From: Ruminococcus callidus
Lineage (GTDB): Bacteria; Bacillota; Clostridia; Oscillospirales; Ruminococcaceae
Reading direction: 5' to 3'
NCBI RefSeq assembly: GCF_020709055.1
Contig: NZ_JAJFCK010000036.1
Span: forward strand, 1-25,172
Length of the DNA: 25,172 nt
Within the stretch, counting starts at the first letter, position 1. Each line of letters begins with the position of its first letter. Below the pieces are notes generated by a model. It worked only from the letters and a program-made list of their open reading frames with translations, searched no databases and was not told the DNA's origin. Below, piece by piece: positions 15,816 to 23,775 of this stretch. A program made the position numbers and the translations under genes.

Positions 15816-16415
15816 ATGAAGAACTATTTTGATATTTATATCGTCGGTGTCGGCGGTCAGGGCGTGCTGACCATTGCAGATATTATCACACTCACTGCCA
15901 CACGGGAGAATGTGGACATCAACTATTATCCCACCAAGGGCATGGCACAGCGTGGCGGATTCGTCAAAGCGCAGCTGCGTATCGGCAGAGCGCCGGATAC
16001 CTTTAGCCCCAGCATCAGCCAGAGAAGCGCCGATCTGGTGGTTTCCATGGAACTGTGCGAAACCCTCCGTGCCATCCGTTACGCCAAGCCCGATGCAGAA
16101 TATGTGGTGCTGGGCGAAAAGTGGCTGCCCACGGATGTCATGCTGGGACACGGCGCATATCCGGAAAAGGAGACCGTGTGCAGCGAGATTCAGAAGGCAG
16201 GCGGTTCCTACAGCTACATTCGTTCGGAGGACGTTCCTTCTTATGCACGCCCGAACCTGTTCGTGCTCGGCGTGATCTTCGCCAACACAGCGCTGCGGAA
16301 TCTGTTTTCCGTAGCGGACATTGAAGAAACCATCGCCAATCGCTGGCCGAAGGTGGCGGAGAGCAATCTCAAGACGTTTCGTGCCGGACTGGCATATGCA
16401 GCGGAAAAGGCTTAA
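15816..16415 (+). CDS. iorB: Indolepyruvate:ferredoxin oxidoreductase beta subunit
   Basis: Gamma-type subunit that completes the IorAB complex and binds CoA. The 199-residue protein starts with the family signature VGVGGQGVLT, followed by YYPTKGMAQRGGFVKAQLRIG, both diagnostic for the pyruvate/indolepyruvate ferredoxin oxidoreductase gamma domain. It has the usual IorB length. AAAGGTG lies about 10 bases upstream. It sits between iorA and the acyl-CoA synthetase, the expected place for a partner that passes an acyl-CoA on to ATP synthesis. Confidence 0.94.
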   Translation: MKNYFDIYIVGVGGQGVLTIADIITLTATRENVDINYYPTKGMAQRGGFVKAQLRIGRAPDTFSPSISQRSADLVVSMELCETLRAIRYAKPDAEYVVLGEKWLPTDVMLGHGAYPEKETVCSEIQKAGGSYSYIRSEDVPSYARPNLFVLGVIFANTALRNLFSVADIEETIANRWPKVAESNLKTFRAGLAYAAEKA

Positions 16416-16449
16416 CTCATAGAACAATCAGAAAGGCAGGCTGAGGACA

Positions 16450-18486
16450 ATGAATCTGGATGTAATGTTTTCCCCGAAGAGCACGGCGGTGTTTGGTTCC
16501 GCTTCCCCCGGAAAGCTGGCAAACGTGCTGGTGCATCGCCTGATGGAGGGCGGTATGGAGACGATCTATGCGGTCAATCCCAAGGGCTTGGGTGTGGAAG
16601 CCGTGCCGGGATATACCTCGATTCTGGAAATCGAAGGGCCGGTTGATCTGGCTGTCATTGCAGCACCTGCCAAGACGGTGGCGGGCATCATGGAGGAGTG
16701 CGGACAGAAAGGCGTAAAGGCCGCCATTATCATCAGCTCCGGCTTCTCAGAAGCTGGAAACGCAGCAGGAGAAAAGGAGGTCATGGCGATCGCCGGAAAG
16801 TATGGCATTCGCTGTGTCGGCCCGAACTGTGCCGGACTGATCAACACCCACGGCAATCTGGTGGCAACGCTGGAAACTATGCCGCCCAAGGGAAGCATCT
16901 CCATGATCTCCCAGAGCGGTGCTGTGGGCGGTGAATTTATGGCACTGTCCGGCAACGATGGCGTGGGAATTGCCAAGTTCCTGAGCTACGGCAACGGCGC
17001 CGACCTGACCGTCATTGACCTGCTGGAATACCTGAAAACCGATGCGGAAACCAAGGTCATCGCTCTGTATCTGGAATCTGTCAAGGACGGCAGAGCCTTT
17101 ATGGAGGCGGTCAAGCAGGCTGCACTGGTAAAGCCGGTGGTTGTCGTCAAGTCCGGCCGTTCCAGCATGGGACAGCGTGCGGCAATGTCCCACACCGGCG
17201 CTATGGCTGGCTCGGATGCAGTGTTCGATGCAGCGCTAAAGCAGTGCGGTGCCATTCGTGTGGATACGCTGAAAGAACTGTTTGAGGTCTGCAAGGGCTT
17301 CTCCCTGATGCCGCCCATGGAGGGACGGAAAATCGCCATCGTCACCAACTCCGGCGGTCCCGGTGTCATGACCACCGACCGTGCGGATAAGCTGAATATG
17401 CAGGTGCCGGAGACCTCGCCGGAGATCCGGACAGCACTGGCAGAATTCCTGCCCGCCTATGCCGGCATGAAGAATCCGGTGGATATCACCGTGGAGGGAA
17501 CCGGCGAACAGTACGGCAGGGCAGCGCAAACCATGCTGCAGGAGATGGACGGTTCCGTGGTGATTTACGTGGGCACGCCTTACCTTCAGTCCATGCCGGT
17601 GGCAGAACAGATCGTGGCATCTTCGAAATCCGTTGGAAAGCCGGTGTGTGCAGTGATGCAGGTGGGTACCGATGTGACAGAGAGCATCGCCTATTTGCAG
17701 GCAAACGGCATTCCGTGCTATGAGATCGGCGAGGATGCAGCCTTTGTGCTGGAAAAGATGGCTGCCTACAGCGAGTGGAAACAGAGCGCAGGCGATGCCT
17801 CCTGTTTCGCTGCCGCAGAACCGGAGGGCAAGCTGTTCGAAACCTCGAATCGTTTGCTGGAACCGGAGGCAATGGCACTGCTGCAAAAGAATGGCATTCC
17901 CGTTCCGGACTATGCATTTGTCCGCACCAGAGAGGAAGCCATGGCAGCTGCTGCGGCACGGGATACCGAGCTGGTCATGAAAGTGGTTTCGCCGCAGATC
18001 ATTCACAAGTCGGATGTGGGCGGTGTCATTCTGCACATCTCTACGCCGGAGCAGGCAGGAGAGGCGTTTGACCGTTTGGAGAAGATCGGCGAGGGAAAAG
18101 ATTTCCGTGGCGCAATTCTCTGCCCCATGCTCAAGAGCGGTAGGGAAGTCATTCTGGGGCTGACCAGAGATTCCCAGTTCGGGCCGGTGGTTGCATTTGG
18201 CATGGGCGGTATCTACACCGAAGTGCTCAAGGATGTGACATTCCGTGTTGCGCCGGTTTCCGAGGAAACTGCCCGTGAAATGATTGGCGAGATCAAGATG
18301 TATCCGCTGCTGAAAGGCGTTCGTGGCGAGTCTGGCTGCGATCTGGATGCGCTGGCAAAGGCAATTGCCGCATTTTCAGAGCTGCCGTTCCGGTATCCGG
18401 ATCTGGAAGAAGCCGACCTGAACCCCATCTTCCTGTATGAGGATGGACTGTGTGCCGTAGATGCGAGAATTTTGGGAAAGCGATGA
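16450..18486 (+). CDS. Acyl-CoA synthetase (ADP-forming), fused alpha-beta
   Basis: Converts acyl-CoA, ADP and phosphate to the free acid, CoA and ATP, giving substrate-level phosphorylation after IorAB. The 678-residue fusion has a CoA-binding domain (VFGSASPGKLANVLVHRL, VGPNCAGLIN), a ligase domain with the phospho-histidine motif SHTGAMAGSD (H248), and a C-terminal ATP-grasp domain with VMKVVSPQIIHKSDVGGV and GPVVAFGMGGIYTEVLKD. Length suits the single-chain form. The start at 16450 follows an AGG-rich region; the gap after iorB is 34 bases, the longest in the operon but without a terminator. Arylacetyl-CoA or short acyl-CoA are both possible substrates; the sequence does not decide. Confidence 0.93.
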   Translation: MNLDVMFSPKSTAVFGSASPGKLANVLVHRLMEGGMETIYAVNPKGLGVEAVPGYTSILEIEGPVDLAVIAAPAKTVAGIMEECGQKGVKAAIIISSGFSEAGNAAGEKEVMAIAGKYGIRCVGPNCAGLINTHGNLVATLETMPPKGSISMISQSGAVGGEFMALSGNDGVGIAKFLSYGNGADLTVIDLLEYLKTDAETKVIALYLESVKDGRAFMEAVKQAALVKPVVVVKSGRSSMGQRAAMSHTGAMAGSDAVFDAALKQCGAIRVDTLKELFEVCKGFSLMPPMEGRKIAIVTNSGGPGVMTTDRADKLNMQVPETSPEIRTALAEFLPAYAGMKNPVDITVEGTGEQYGRAAQTMLQEMDGSVVIYVGTPYLQSMPVAEQIVASSKSVGKPVCAVMQVGTDVTESIAYLQANGIPCYEIGEDAAFVLEKMAAYSEWKQSAGDASCFAAAEPEGKLFETSNRLLEPEAMALLQKNGIPVPDYAFVRTREEAMAAAAARDTELVMKVVSPQIIHKSDVGGVILHISTPEQAGEAFDRLEKIGEGKDFRGAILCPMLKSGREVILGLTRDSQFGPVVAFGMGGIYTEVLKDVTFRVAPVSEETAREMIGEIKMYPLLKGVRGESGCDLDALAKAIAAFSELPFRYPDLEEADLNPIFLYEDGLCAVDARILGKR

Positions 18487-18504
18487 GAGAGGAGATGTGT
18501 TCTC

Positions 18505-19479
18505 ATGGAAAAACCGTTGATTTGGATCATTGATGAGGAGTGGCCGGATTATGAGCTGGAGAAGCAGCTCCTGAAGACACAGTATCCGGACTGTGACATC
18601 CGCTTTTCCACCTACGACTATGCCGCAGATCTGGACGCATTCGGGGAAAACGCCGATGCCGTCATCTGTCAGGTATATGCTCCCATGCCGGCAGCCACCA
18701 TTCAGCGCTTGAAAAAGTGCAAGATCATCGCTGTGTACGGCGGCGGTTATGATCGGGTGGATATTGCAGCAGCCAAGGAAAAGGGTATCTATGTCACCAA
18801 CGTGTCCGGCTACTGCGCCGAGGACCTCTCCGATTATGTGATGGCTGCGATTTTTGCGGCAAACAAACATTTTCTGGTGGCAGAGGAAGCGCTTGCCGCT
18901 GGCAAGTGGGGTGCCAATGCGGTGGAGGACAAGGGCATTCGCCTGCGGGAATCCACACTGCTGATTGTCGGATGCGGCACCATCGGCAGCCTTGTGGCAA
19001 AGAAAGCACAGGTGCATCAGATGCATGTGATCGCCTATGACCCGTATGTCAGCAGGGAAGCGCTGGCGGAAAAAGGCGTGGAAAAGGTGGATACGCTGGA
19101 GGAGGGCTTCTCCCGTGCAGATTATGTCAGCGTCAACGCCATCCTCACGCCGGAAACTACCGGACTCATCACCTATGCGCAGCTGCGGCTGTTGAAGCCA
19201 TCAGCATTTCTGGTCAATACCGCACGCGGCAAAGTCTTTGTGGAGGATGACCTCATTCGTGCCAAGCGGGAGGGGCTGTTCCGAGGAGCGATGCTGGATG
19301 TCATTTCCGCAGAGCCGCCCACGTATCAGGAGGAGATTTTCGACTGCGACGAGCTTTATGTCACACCGCATATCTCGTACATTTCCGTGGATTCCTTCGA
19401 GGAACTGAAGCGCCGTGCCTGCGGCAATGCCATTACCGCACTGGAGGGCGGCGTGCCGAGAGATTGGGTCAATCCGTAA
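18505..19479 (+). CDS. D-isomer-specific 2-hydroxyacid dehydrogenase (first tandem copy)
   Basis: NAD(P)-dependent enzyme that interconverts a 2-oxo acid and its 2-hydroxy acid. The 324-residue product has the Rossmann motif GCGTIG (156-161) and the family's catalytic triad: R241 in NTARG, E270 in SAEPP and H289 in VTPHISY. The overall pattern resembles the CtBP-like branch (phosphoglycerate dehydrogenase family). The N-terminus, KPLIWIIDEEWPDYE, closely parallels the next gene, so the two probably arose by tandem duplication. GAGAGGAG lies 10 bases upstream. In this operon it may reduce a 2-oxo acid to dispose of electrons while IorAB oxidises another part. Confidence 0.9.
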   Translation: MEKPLIWIIDEEWPDYELEKQLLKTQYPDCDIRFSTYDYAADLDAFGENADAVICQVYAPMPAATIQRLKKCKIIAVYGGGYDRVDIAAAKEKGIYVTNVSGYCAEDLSDYVMAAIFAANKHFLVAEEALAAGKWGANAVEDKGIRLRESTLLIVGCGTIGSLVAKKAQVHQMHVIAYDPYVSREALAEKGVEKVDTLEEGFSRADYVSVNAILTPETTGLITYAQLRLLKPSAFLVNTARGKVFVEDDLIRAKREGLFRGAMLDVISAEPPTYQEEIFDCDELYVTPHISYISVDSFEELKRRACGNAITALEGGVPRDWVNP

Positions 19480-19497
19480 TGAGGGAGGAGAGAACAT

Positions 19498-20487
19498 ATG
19501 AAACCGTTGATCTGGATCATTGATGACGAATGGGAGAGCTACGCAATTGAAACCAAGGTCATTCAGGAAGCCTTCCCGAATGCGGAGATCGTGGTTTCCG
19601 GCCGCAGCTATCGGGAGGACGCAGAAAAATATGCGGAAAGCGCTGATGCCATTCTGGTACAGGTGAGCATGCAGCTGGATGCGCCGTTGATTGCACAGCT
19701 GGAAAAGTGCAAGATCATCTCGGTGTACGGCGTAGGATACGATAACGTGGACGTGGATGCTGCTACTGCAAAGGGCATCGCCGTTGCCAACATTCCCGGC
19801 TATTGCACCGAGGATGTGTCGGACTACGTGATCGCTGCCATCTATCACTGTAATAAGACACTGCTGGCATATGCCAAGAGCTGCCGTGGCGGCGCATGGG
19901 GCGCAATGGCTGCCAAGCATCTGATTCACCGCATTGCCGGTTCGAAGCTGCTCATCATCGGGCTTGGCAGAATCGGCGGAGCCGTTGCCGCTAAGGCAAA
20001 GGCAATGCGCATGGAGGTGCTCTGCTACGACCCCTATGTTTCGCCGGAGCAGGCGCAGGCAATGGGTGTGAAAGCAGTTTCGCTGGAGGATGGTCTGGCG
20101 CAGGCGGATTATGTCAGCCTGAACATGCGTCTGACCGAGGAAACCAAGGGCTTTCTGAGTACCGAGGCATTCCGGCAGATGAAGCCGACTGCCTATCTCA
20201 TCAACGCCTCCCGTGGCGGAACAGTGGATGAGGCTGCGCTGATCGAGGCAGTGCAGTCCGGGGAGATTGCCGGTGCTTGTCTGGATGTTCTCTGTGAAGA
20301 ACCGCCGAAGCCGGACAATCCCATGCTCCATACAGACGGGATTTTTGTTACACCCCATATCTCCTATTTAACACAGTCCTCTCTGGACGAATTGCAGCGC
20401 ACTGCTGCAGCAAATGCAGTTGCTTTCCTGCGGGGAGAGCCGGTTGCGTCAGTGGTCAATCCGGAGGCGGGCGAAAAAAAGGACTGA
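19498..20487 (+). CDS. D-isomer-specific 2-hydroxyacid dehydrogenase (second tandem copy)
   Basis: Paralogue of the preceding gene, 329 residues, with GLGRIG (155-160), R239 in NASRG, E268 in CEEPP and H287 in VTPHISY, so all catalytic residues are kept. It begins KPLIWIIDDEWESYA, nearly the same as the upstream copy, but the central regions differ (CNKTLLAYAKSCRGGAWG against ANKHFLVAEEALAAGKWG). That divergence suggests different substrates or a heteromeric enzyme rather than mere dosage. GAGGGAGGAG (19481-19490) is seven bases before ATG 19498. The following gene starts only six bases after its stop. Confidence 0.9.
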   Translation: MKPLIWIIDDEWESYAIETKVIQEAFPNAEIVVSGRSYREDAEKYAESADAILVQVSMQLDAPLIAQLEKCKIISVYGVGYDNVDVDAATAKGIAVANIPGYCTEDVSDYVIAAIYHCNKTLLAYAKSCRGGAWGAMAAKHLIHRIAGSKLLIIGLGRIGGAVAAKAKAMRMEVLCYDPYVSPEQAQAMGVKAVSLEDGLAQADYVSLNMRLTEETKGFLSTEAFRQMKPTAYLINASRGGTVDEAALIEAVQSGEIAGACLDVLCEEPPKPDNPMLHTDGIFVTPHISYLTQSSLDELQRTAAANAVAFLRGEPVASVVNPEAGEKKD

Positions 20488-20493
20488 TGGTTT

Positions 20494-22176
20494 ATGATGA
20501 AGAAGGATTCACCGACTATGACCGCAGCAGAACTGCTGGTGCGGTGTCTGGAAAATGAAGGCGTGAAATATATCTTCGGGATTCCCGGAGAGGAGAATCT
20601 GGACGTCATGCAGGCGCTCCGGAATTCCTCCATTCAGTTTATCACCACACGGCACGAACAGGGCGCAGCATTTATGGCGGATGTCTATGGCAGACTGACG
20701 GGAAAGGCAGGTGTCTGTCTTTCCACGCTGGGGCCGGGCGCAACCAATCTGGTCACCGGCGTGGCAGATGCCAACAGCGATGGCGCACCGCTGGTTGCAA
20801 TCACCGGTCAGGTGGACACCAACCGGATGCACATCACCTCCCACCAGTTCCTGGATCTGGTGCAGATGTTTACGCCCATCACCAAGCGCAGCAAGCAGAT
20901 CGTCCGTCCGGACTCCATCAACGAGATCGTGCGGATCGCATTCAAGTATGCCGAGAGCGAGAAACCTGGTGCAGCGCACATCGATCTGCCCAATGACATC
21001 GCAAAGCTGCCCGTTCCTGAAGATCCCAACGTCATGCCCATGCGCCACACCGCAGTGCATCAGGAGCTGACAGGCGTGGCAGATGTGGAAAAGGCTGCCG
21101 GTCTGATCTTTCAGGCAGAGCATCCGGTGATTCTGGCAGGACACAGTGCTGTTCGTGCCCATGCAGCAGAGGCGCTGACAAAGTTTGCGGAGCAGCTGAA
21201 AATTCCGGTCATCAATACCATGATGGCAAAGGGCATCATCCCCATGGACAACCGGTATTCTATGGGAACTATGGGCATTCCCCAGCGGGATTTCCAGAAC
21301 GTCATGCTGGATAACAGTGATCTGGTCATCGCTGTTGGATACGATATCGTGGAGTTCTCTCCGTCGAAGTGGAACCGCACTCAGAACCACAAGATCATCC
21401 ATTTGGACGTGCGTCCGGCGCACATCCACAGCCTGTACCAGCCGCAGGTGCAGGTAGTGGGGGATATCTCCGATTCGCTGGAGAAGATTGCTGTCCGCTG
21501 TCATCGGGAGAACGAGCCGGAGCTGTTTTTCCGGCTGAAAGAACTGATGCTGGAGGACTACAGCGCCGCAGAATCCGATGACGGATTTCCCATCAAACCC
21601 CAGCGTGTCCTGCACGACATTCGGCAGGTACTGGGACAGGAGGATATCCTGATCTCTGATGTGGGAGCGCACAAGATGTGGATCGGCAGACAGTACAACT
21701 GTTACCATCCCAACACCTGCATCATCTCCAACGGCTTTGCCTCCATGGGCATCAGCGTGCCGGGCGCAATCGCTGCGAAGCTGATCTATCCGGAGAAAAA
21801 GGTGCTGGCAGTGTCCGGCGACGGCGGGTTCATGATGAACTGTCAGGAGATGGAAACCGCACTGCGCATTGGTGTGCCCATTGTGGTGATGATCTTCAAC
21901 GACAGCGGCTATGGGCTGATTCGCTGGAAGCAGGAGGATCACTTCGGTTCCAGCTGCTTTACGGATTTCACCAATCCGGATTTCGTGAAGTTTGCGGAGA
22001 GCATGGGCGCAAAGGGTTACCGCATTCAGAGCGCCGAGGAAATTATTCCGGTGATGGAAGATGCATTTTCCCAGAACGTGCCGTGCATCATCGACTGTCC
22101 CATTGACTACAGCGAGAACACACGCCTTTCCGAACGGCTTCAGAAAATGGATGCATGGATTGCGGAGCGTCTGTGA
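20494..22176 (+). CDS. Thiamine-diphosphate enzyme of the acetolactate synthase (AlsS-like) family
   Basis: TPP enzymes of this family decarboxylate a 2-oxo acid and release the aldehyde or join it to another carbonyl. The 560-residue product has the activating glutamate E55 in RHEQGAAFMADVYGRLTG, the PITKRS segment typical of acetolactate synthases, and the TPP-binding motif GDGG from residue 442 with its ND at 469-470. The Glu, GDG and ND set indicates an active enzyme. No regulatory small subunit follows, as in catabolic AlsS. The start ATG 20494 has AAAGGA about 10 bases upstream; the next codon is also ATG. In this setting a decarboxylase or carboligase acting on the pathway's 2-oxo acid is more likely than valine synthesis, but this is inference. 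Confidence 0.8.
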   Translation: MMKKDSPTMTAAELLVRCLENEGVKYIFGIPGEENLDVMQALRNSSIQFITTRHEQGAAFMADVYGRLTGKAGVCLSTLGPGATNLVTGVADANSDGAPLVAITGQVDTNRMHITSHQFLDLVQMFTPITKRSKQIVRPDSINEIVRIAFKYAESEKPGAAHIDLPNDIAKLPVPEDPNVMPMRHTAVHQELTGVADVEKAAGLIFQAEHPVILAGHSAVRAHAAEALTKFAEQLKIPVINTMMAKGIIPMDNRYSMGTMGIPQRDFQNVMLDNSDLVIAVGYDIVEFSPSKWNRTQNHKIIHLDVRPAHIHSLYQPQVQVVGDISDSLEKIAVRCHRENEPELFFRLKELMLEDYSAAESDDGFPIKPQRVLHDIRQVLGQEDILISDVGAHKMWIGRQYNCYHPNTCIISNGFASMGISVPGAIAAKLIYPEKKVLAVSGDGGFMMNCQEMETALRIGVPIVVMIFNDSGYGLIRWKQEDHFGSSCFTDFTNPDFVKFAESMGAKGYRIQSAEEIIPVMEDAFSQNVPCIIDCPIDYSENTRLSERLQKMDAWIAERL

Positions 22177-22200
22177 TCGTCTTTGAAAGGAGTGTTCCCC

Positions 22201-22497
22201 ATGGCAAAATTATTCGAATTGGAATCTTATGATGGCAGGCAAATTGTACTGCATAAGAACACCAAGGAATTGTGTGTTTCGGTTCGGGTATCGCTGGATT
22301 ATCTTCCGGATTTGGAAAATCAGACGACCTGCCATTTGGATTTGCTGAAAGGAAATGATCAGCATCACAGCTGGGAATCGGCTTTTCATGCTATGGGTGA
22401 GGCGCTGCGGAATACATTGGCAGAGAATCCGTGGAGAGTTGCCTCCCACAATCCGTATTATGGTGAAGAGGGCATTGCAGATGCCTCGCTCATTTAA
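22201..22497 (+). CDS. Small protein of unknown function inside the catabolic operon
   Basis: I do not recognise this 98-residue protein. It has no signal peptide or membrane segment, two cysteines (C25, C44), a histidine pair near residue 55 (DQHHSWESAFH) and an aromatic end (NPWRVASHNPYYGEEG). It is probably soluble. GAAAGGAGTG (22185-22194) precedes ATG 22201 at good distance, and the gaps on both sides are short (24 and 13 bases), so it is translated as part of the operon. Codon use is visibly richer in TTG and A/T than in its neighbours, which favour CTG. That may reflect recent acquisition or weaker selection. It could be a small subunit or helper of a neighbouring enzyme, but nothing in the sequence proves it. 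Confidence 0.7.
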   Translation: MAKLFELESYDGRQIVLHKNTKELCVSVRVSLDYLPDLENQTTCHLDLLKGNDQHHSWESAFHAMGEALRNTLAENPWRVASHNPYYGEEGIADASLI

Positions 22498-22510
22498 GAA
22501 GGTGAACAGA

Positions 22511-23758
22511 ATGAACATCAACATTGACCGTCTGGAAAAGAATTTGCAGGAGCTGGGGAAGATCGGCAGAAATGCCCGTGGCGGAATTGATCGTGCTCTT
22601 GGCTCGCAGGCGGATCGGGAGGCACGGCAGTGGATTCTGTCGTACTGGAAGAATCACCTGAATGTGGACATCCAGATCGACGGCATCGCCAATCTGTGGG
22701 CATTTGCAACGGGAACAGAACCCCTTCCGCCCATTGTGTTCGGCTCGCACCACGATGCTGTGCCGGACGGCGGAATGTTTGACGGTGCTCTTGGTGTGCT
22801 GATCGCCACGGAGATTTTGGAAACCCTGCAGGAAAACGGTATGAAAACACGCCATCCGTTCGGGCTGGTTAGCTTCACCGGAGAAGAGCCGAATCCGTTT
22901 CAGGTGTCCACGCTGGGAAGCAAGGTGCTCAGCGGCCGGCTGACACGGGCGGATCTGGAACGGCTGCGCAACCGTATCGACGGCTCGGATTTACAAAGCT
23001 GTATGCAGCAGATCGGCGGAGATATCACTAAGGCGGACGATATCCGGATTCAGCCGGAGCAGATTCGGGCATTTTTGGAGTGCCACATCGAGCAGGGCTG
23101 TCGGCTGGAGGAAAAAGGACTGCACACGGCATCGGTCAGCTGCATCACCGGTATCTATCGGGAGGACATTGTGTTTACCGGTGAGGCAAACCACGCCGGC
23201 ACAACTACGATGAAGCGCCGGAAGGATGCGTTCAATGCAGCAGCGGAGTTCTCCCTTGCCTTTGAGAAGCTGCTGCGGGAGCGTGCATCCGATGATGTTG
23301 TGGGAACGGTGAACAACCTCACCATGGAACCAAATGCCGTGGGCATTGTGCCGGGAACGGTAACGCTGACCATGGAGATCCGCACTTGTTCGGAAACCGT
23401 GACGCATGAGATCGCTAAGGCAATGGATGCAGTCTGTGAGAAGATTCAGCGGGAGCGTGGCGTGGAGATTCGCCGCCGCCTGAATCTGGATCAGCCGCCC
23501 ATGCCCATGGATACACAGGTGCAGCATTTTGTGCAGGAGGCAATGCTGGAAACCGGCGAGGGCGATCAGGTGCTGGTGAGCATGGCGGGACACGATGCCG
23601 CCAATATGCAGCGTGTCACTAAGGGCGGAATGATCTTCACCCGAAGCGTGGGCGGAAAGAGCCACTGCCCACAGGAATACACCGAACCGGAGTCCATTCG
23701 GCGCACGGGCAACGCCATGCTGCTGGCGCTGCTGAAAATGGACGAGGGACTAGACTGA
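22511..23758 (+). CDS. M20-family amidohydrolase, N-carbamoyl-amino-acid hydrolase / allantoate amidohydrolase-like
   Basis: Metal-dependent cytoplasmic hydrolase, 415 residues. Family members (AllC, HyuC) cleave N-carbamoyl or ureido groups from amino-acid-like acids. Visible metal and catalytic sites are GSHHDAVPDGGMFDG (H80, D82), FTGEEPNPF, CHIEQGCRLEE and GEANHAGTTTM, with RSVGGKSHCPQEYT near the C-terminus. The latter matches the GGxSHxPxE motif of this family. ATG 22511 follows AAGAAGGTG; an open frame reaching back to 22355 would overlap the previous gene and lacks a ribosome binding site there. Placed with a urocanase and another amidohydrolase, it could remove the last one-carbon nitrogen group from a ring-opened product. 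Confidence 0.88.
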   Translation: MNINIDRLEKNLQELGKIGRNARGGIDRALGSQADREARQWILSYWKNHLNVDIQIDGIANLWAFATGTEPLPPIVFGSHHDAVPDGGMFDGALGVLIATEILETLQENGMKTRHPFGLVSFTGEEPNPFQVSTLGSKVLSGRLTRADLERLRNRIDGSDLQSCMQQIGGDITKADDIRIQPEQIRAFLECHIEQGCRLEEKGLHTASVSCITGIYREDIVFTGEANHAGTTTMKRRKDAFNAAAEFSLAFEKLLRERASDDVVGTVNNLTMEPNAVGIVPGTVTLTMEIRTCSETVTHEIAKAMDAVCEKIQRERGVEIRRRLNLDQPPMPMDTQVQHFVQEAMLETGEGDQVLVSMAGHDAANMQRVTKGGMIFTRSVGGKSHCPQEYTEPESIRRTGNAMLLALLKMDEGLD

Positions 23759-23775
23759 GAAAGGAAGCGGGAAAA

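Noticed and set aside
20509..21942. Minus-strand open frame of about 477 codons opposite the TPP enzyme
   Set aside because: The plus strand encodes a complete TPP enzyme with all motifs; the antisense product has no recognisable features or ribosome binding site.
20494..22176. Biosynthetic acetolactate synthase IlvB
   Set aside because: There is no regulatory small subunit and no ilvC or ilvD; the setting is catabolic.
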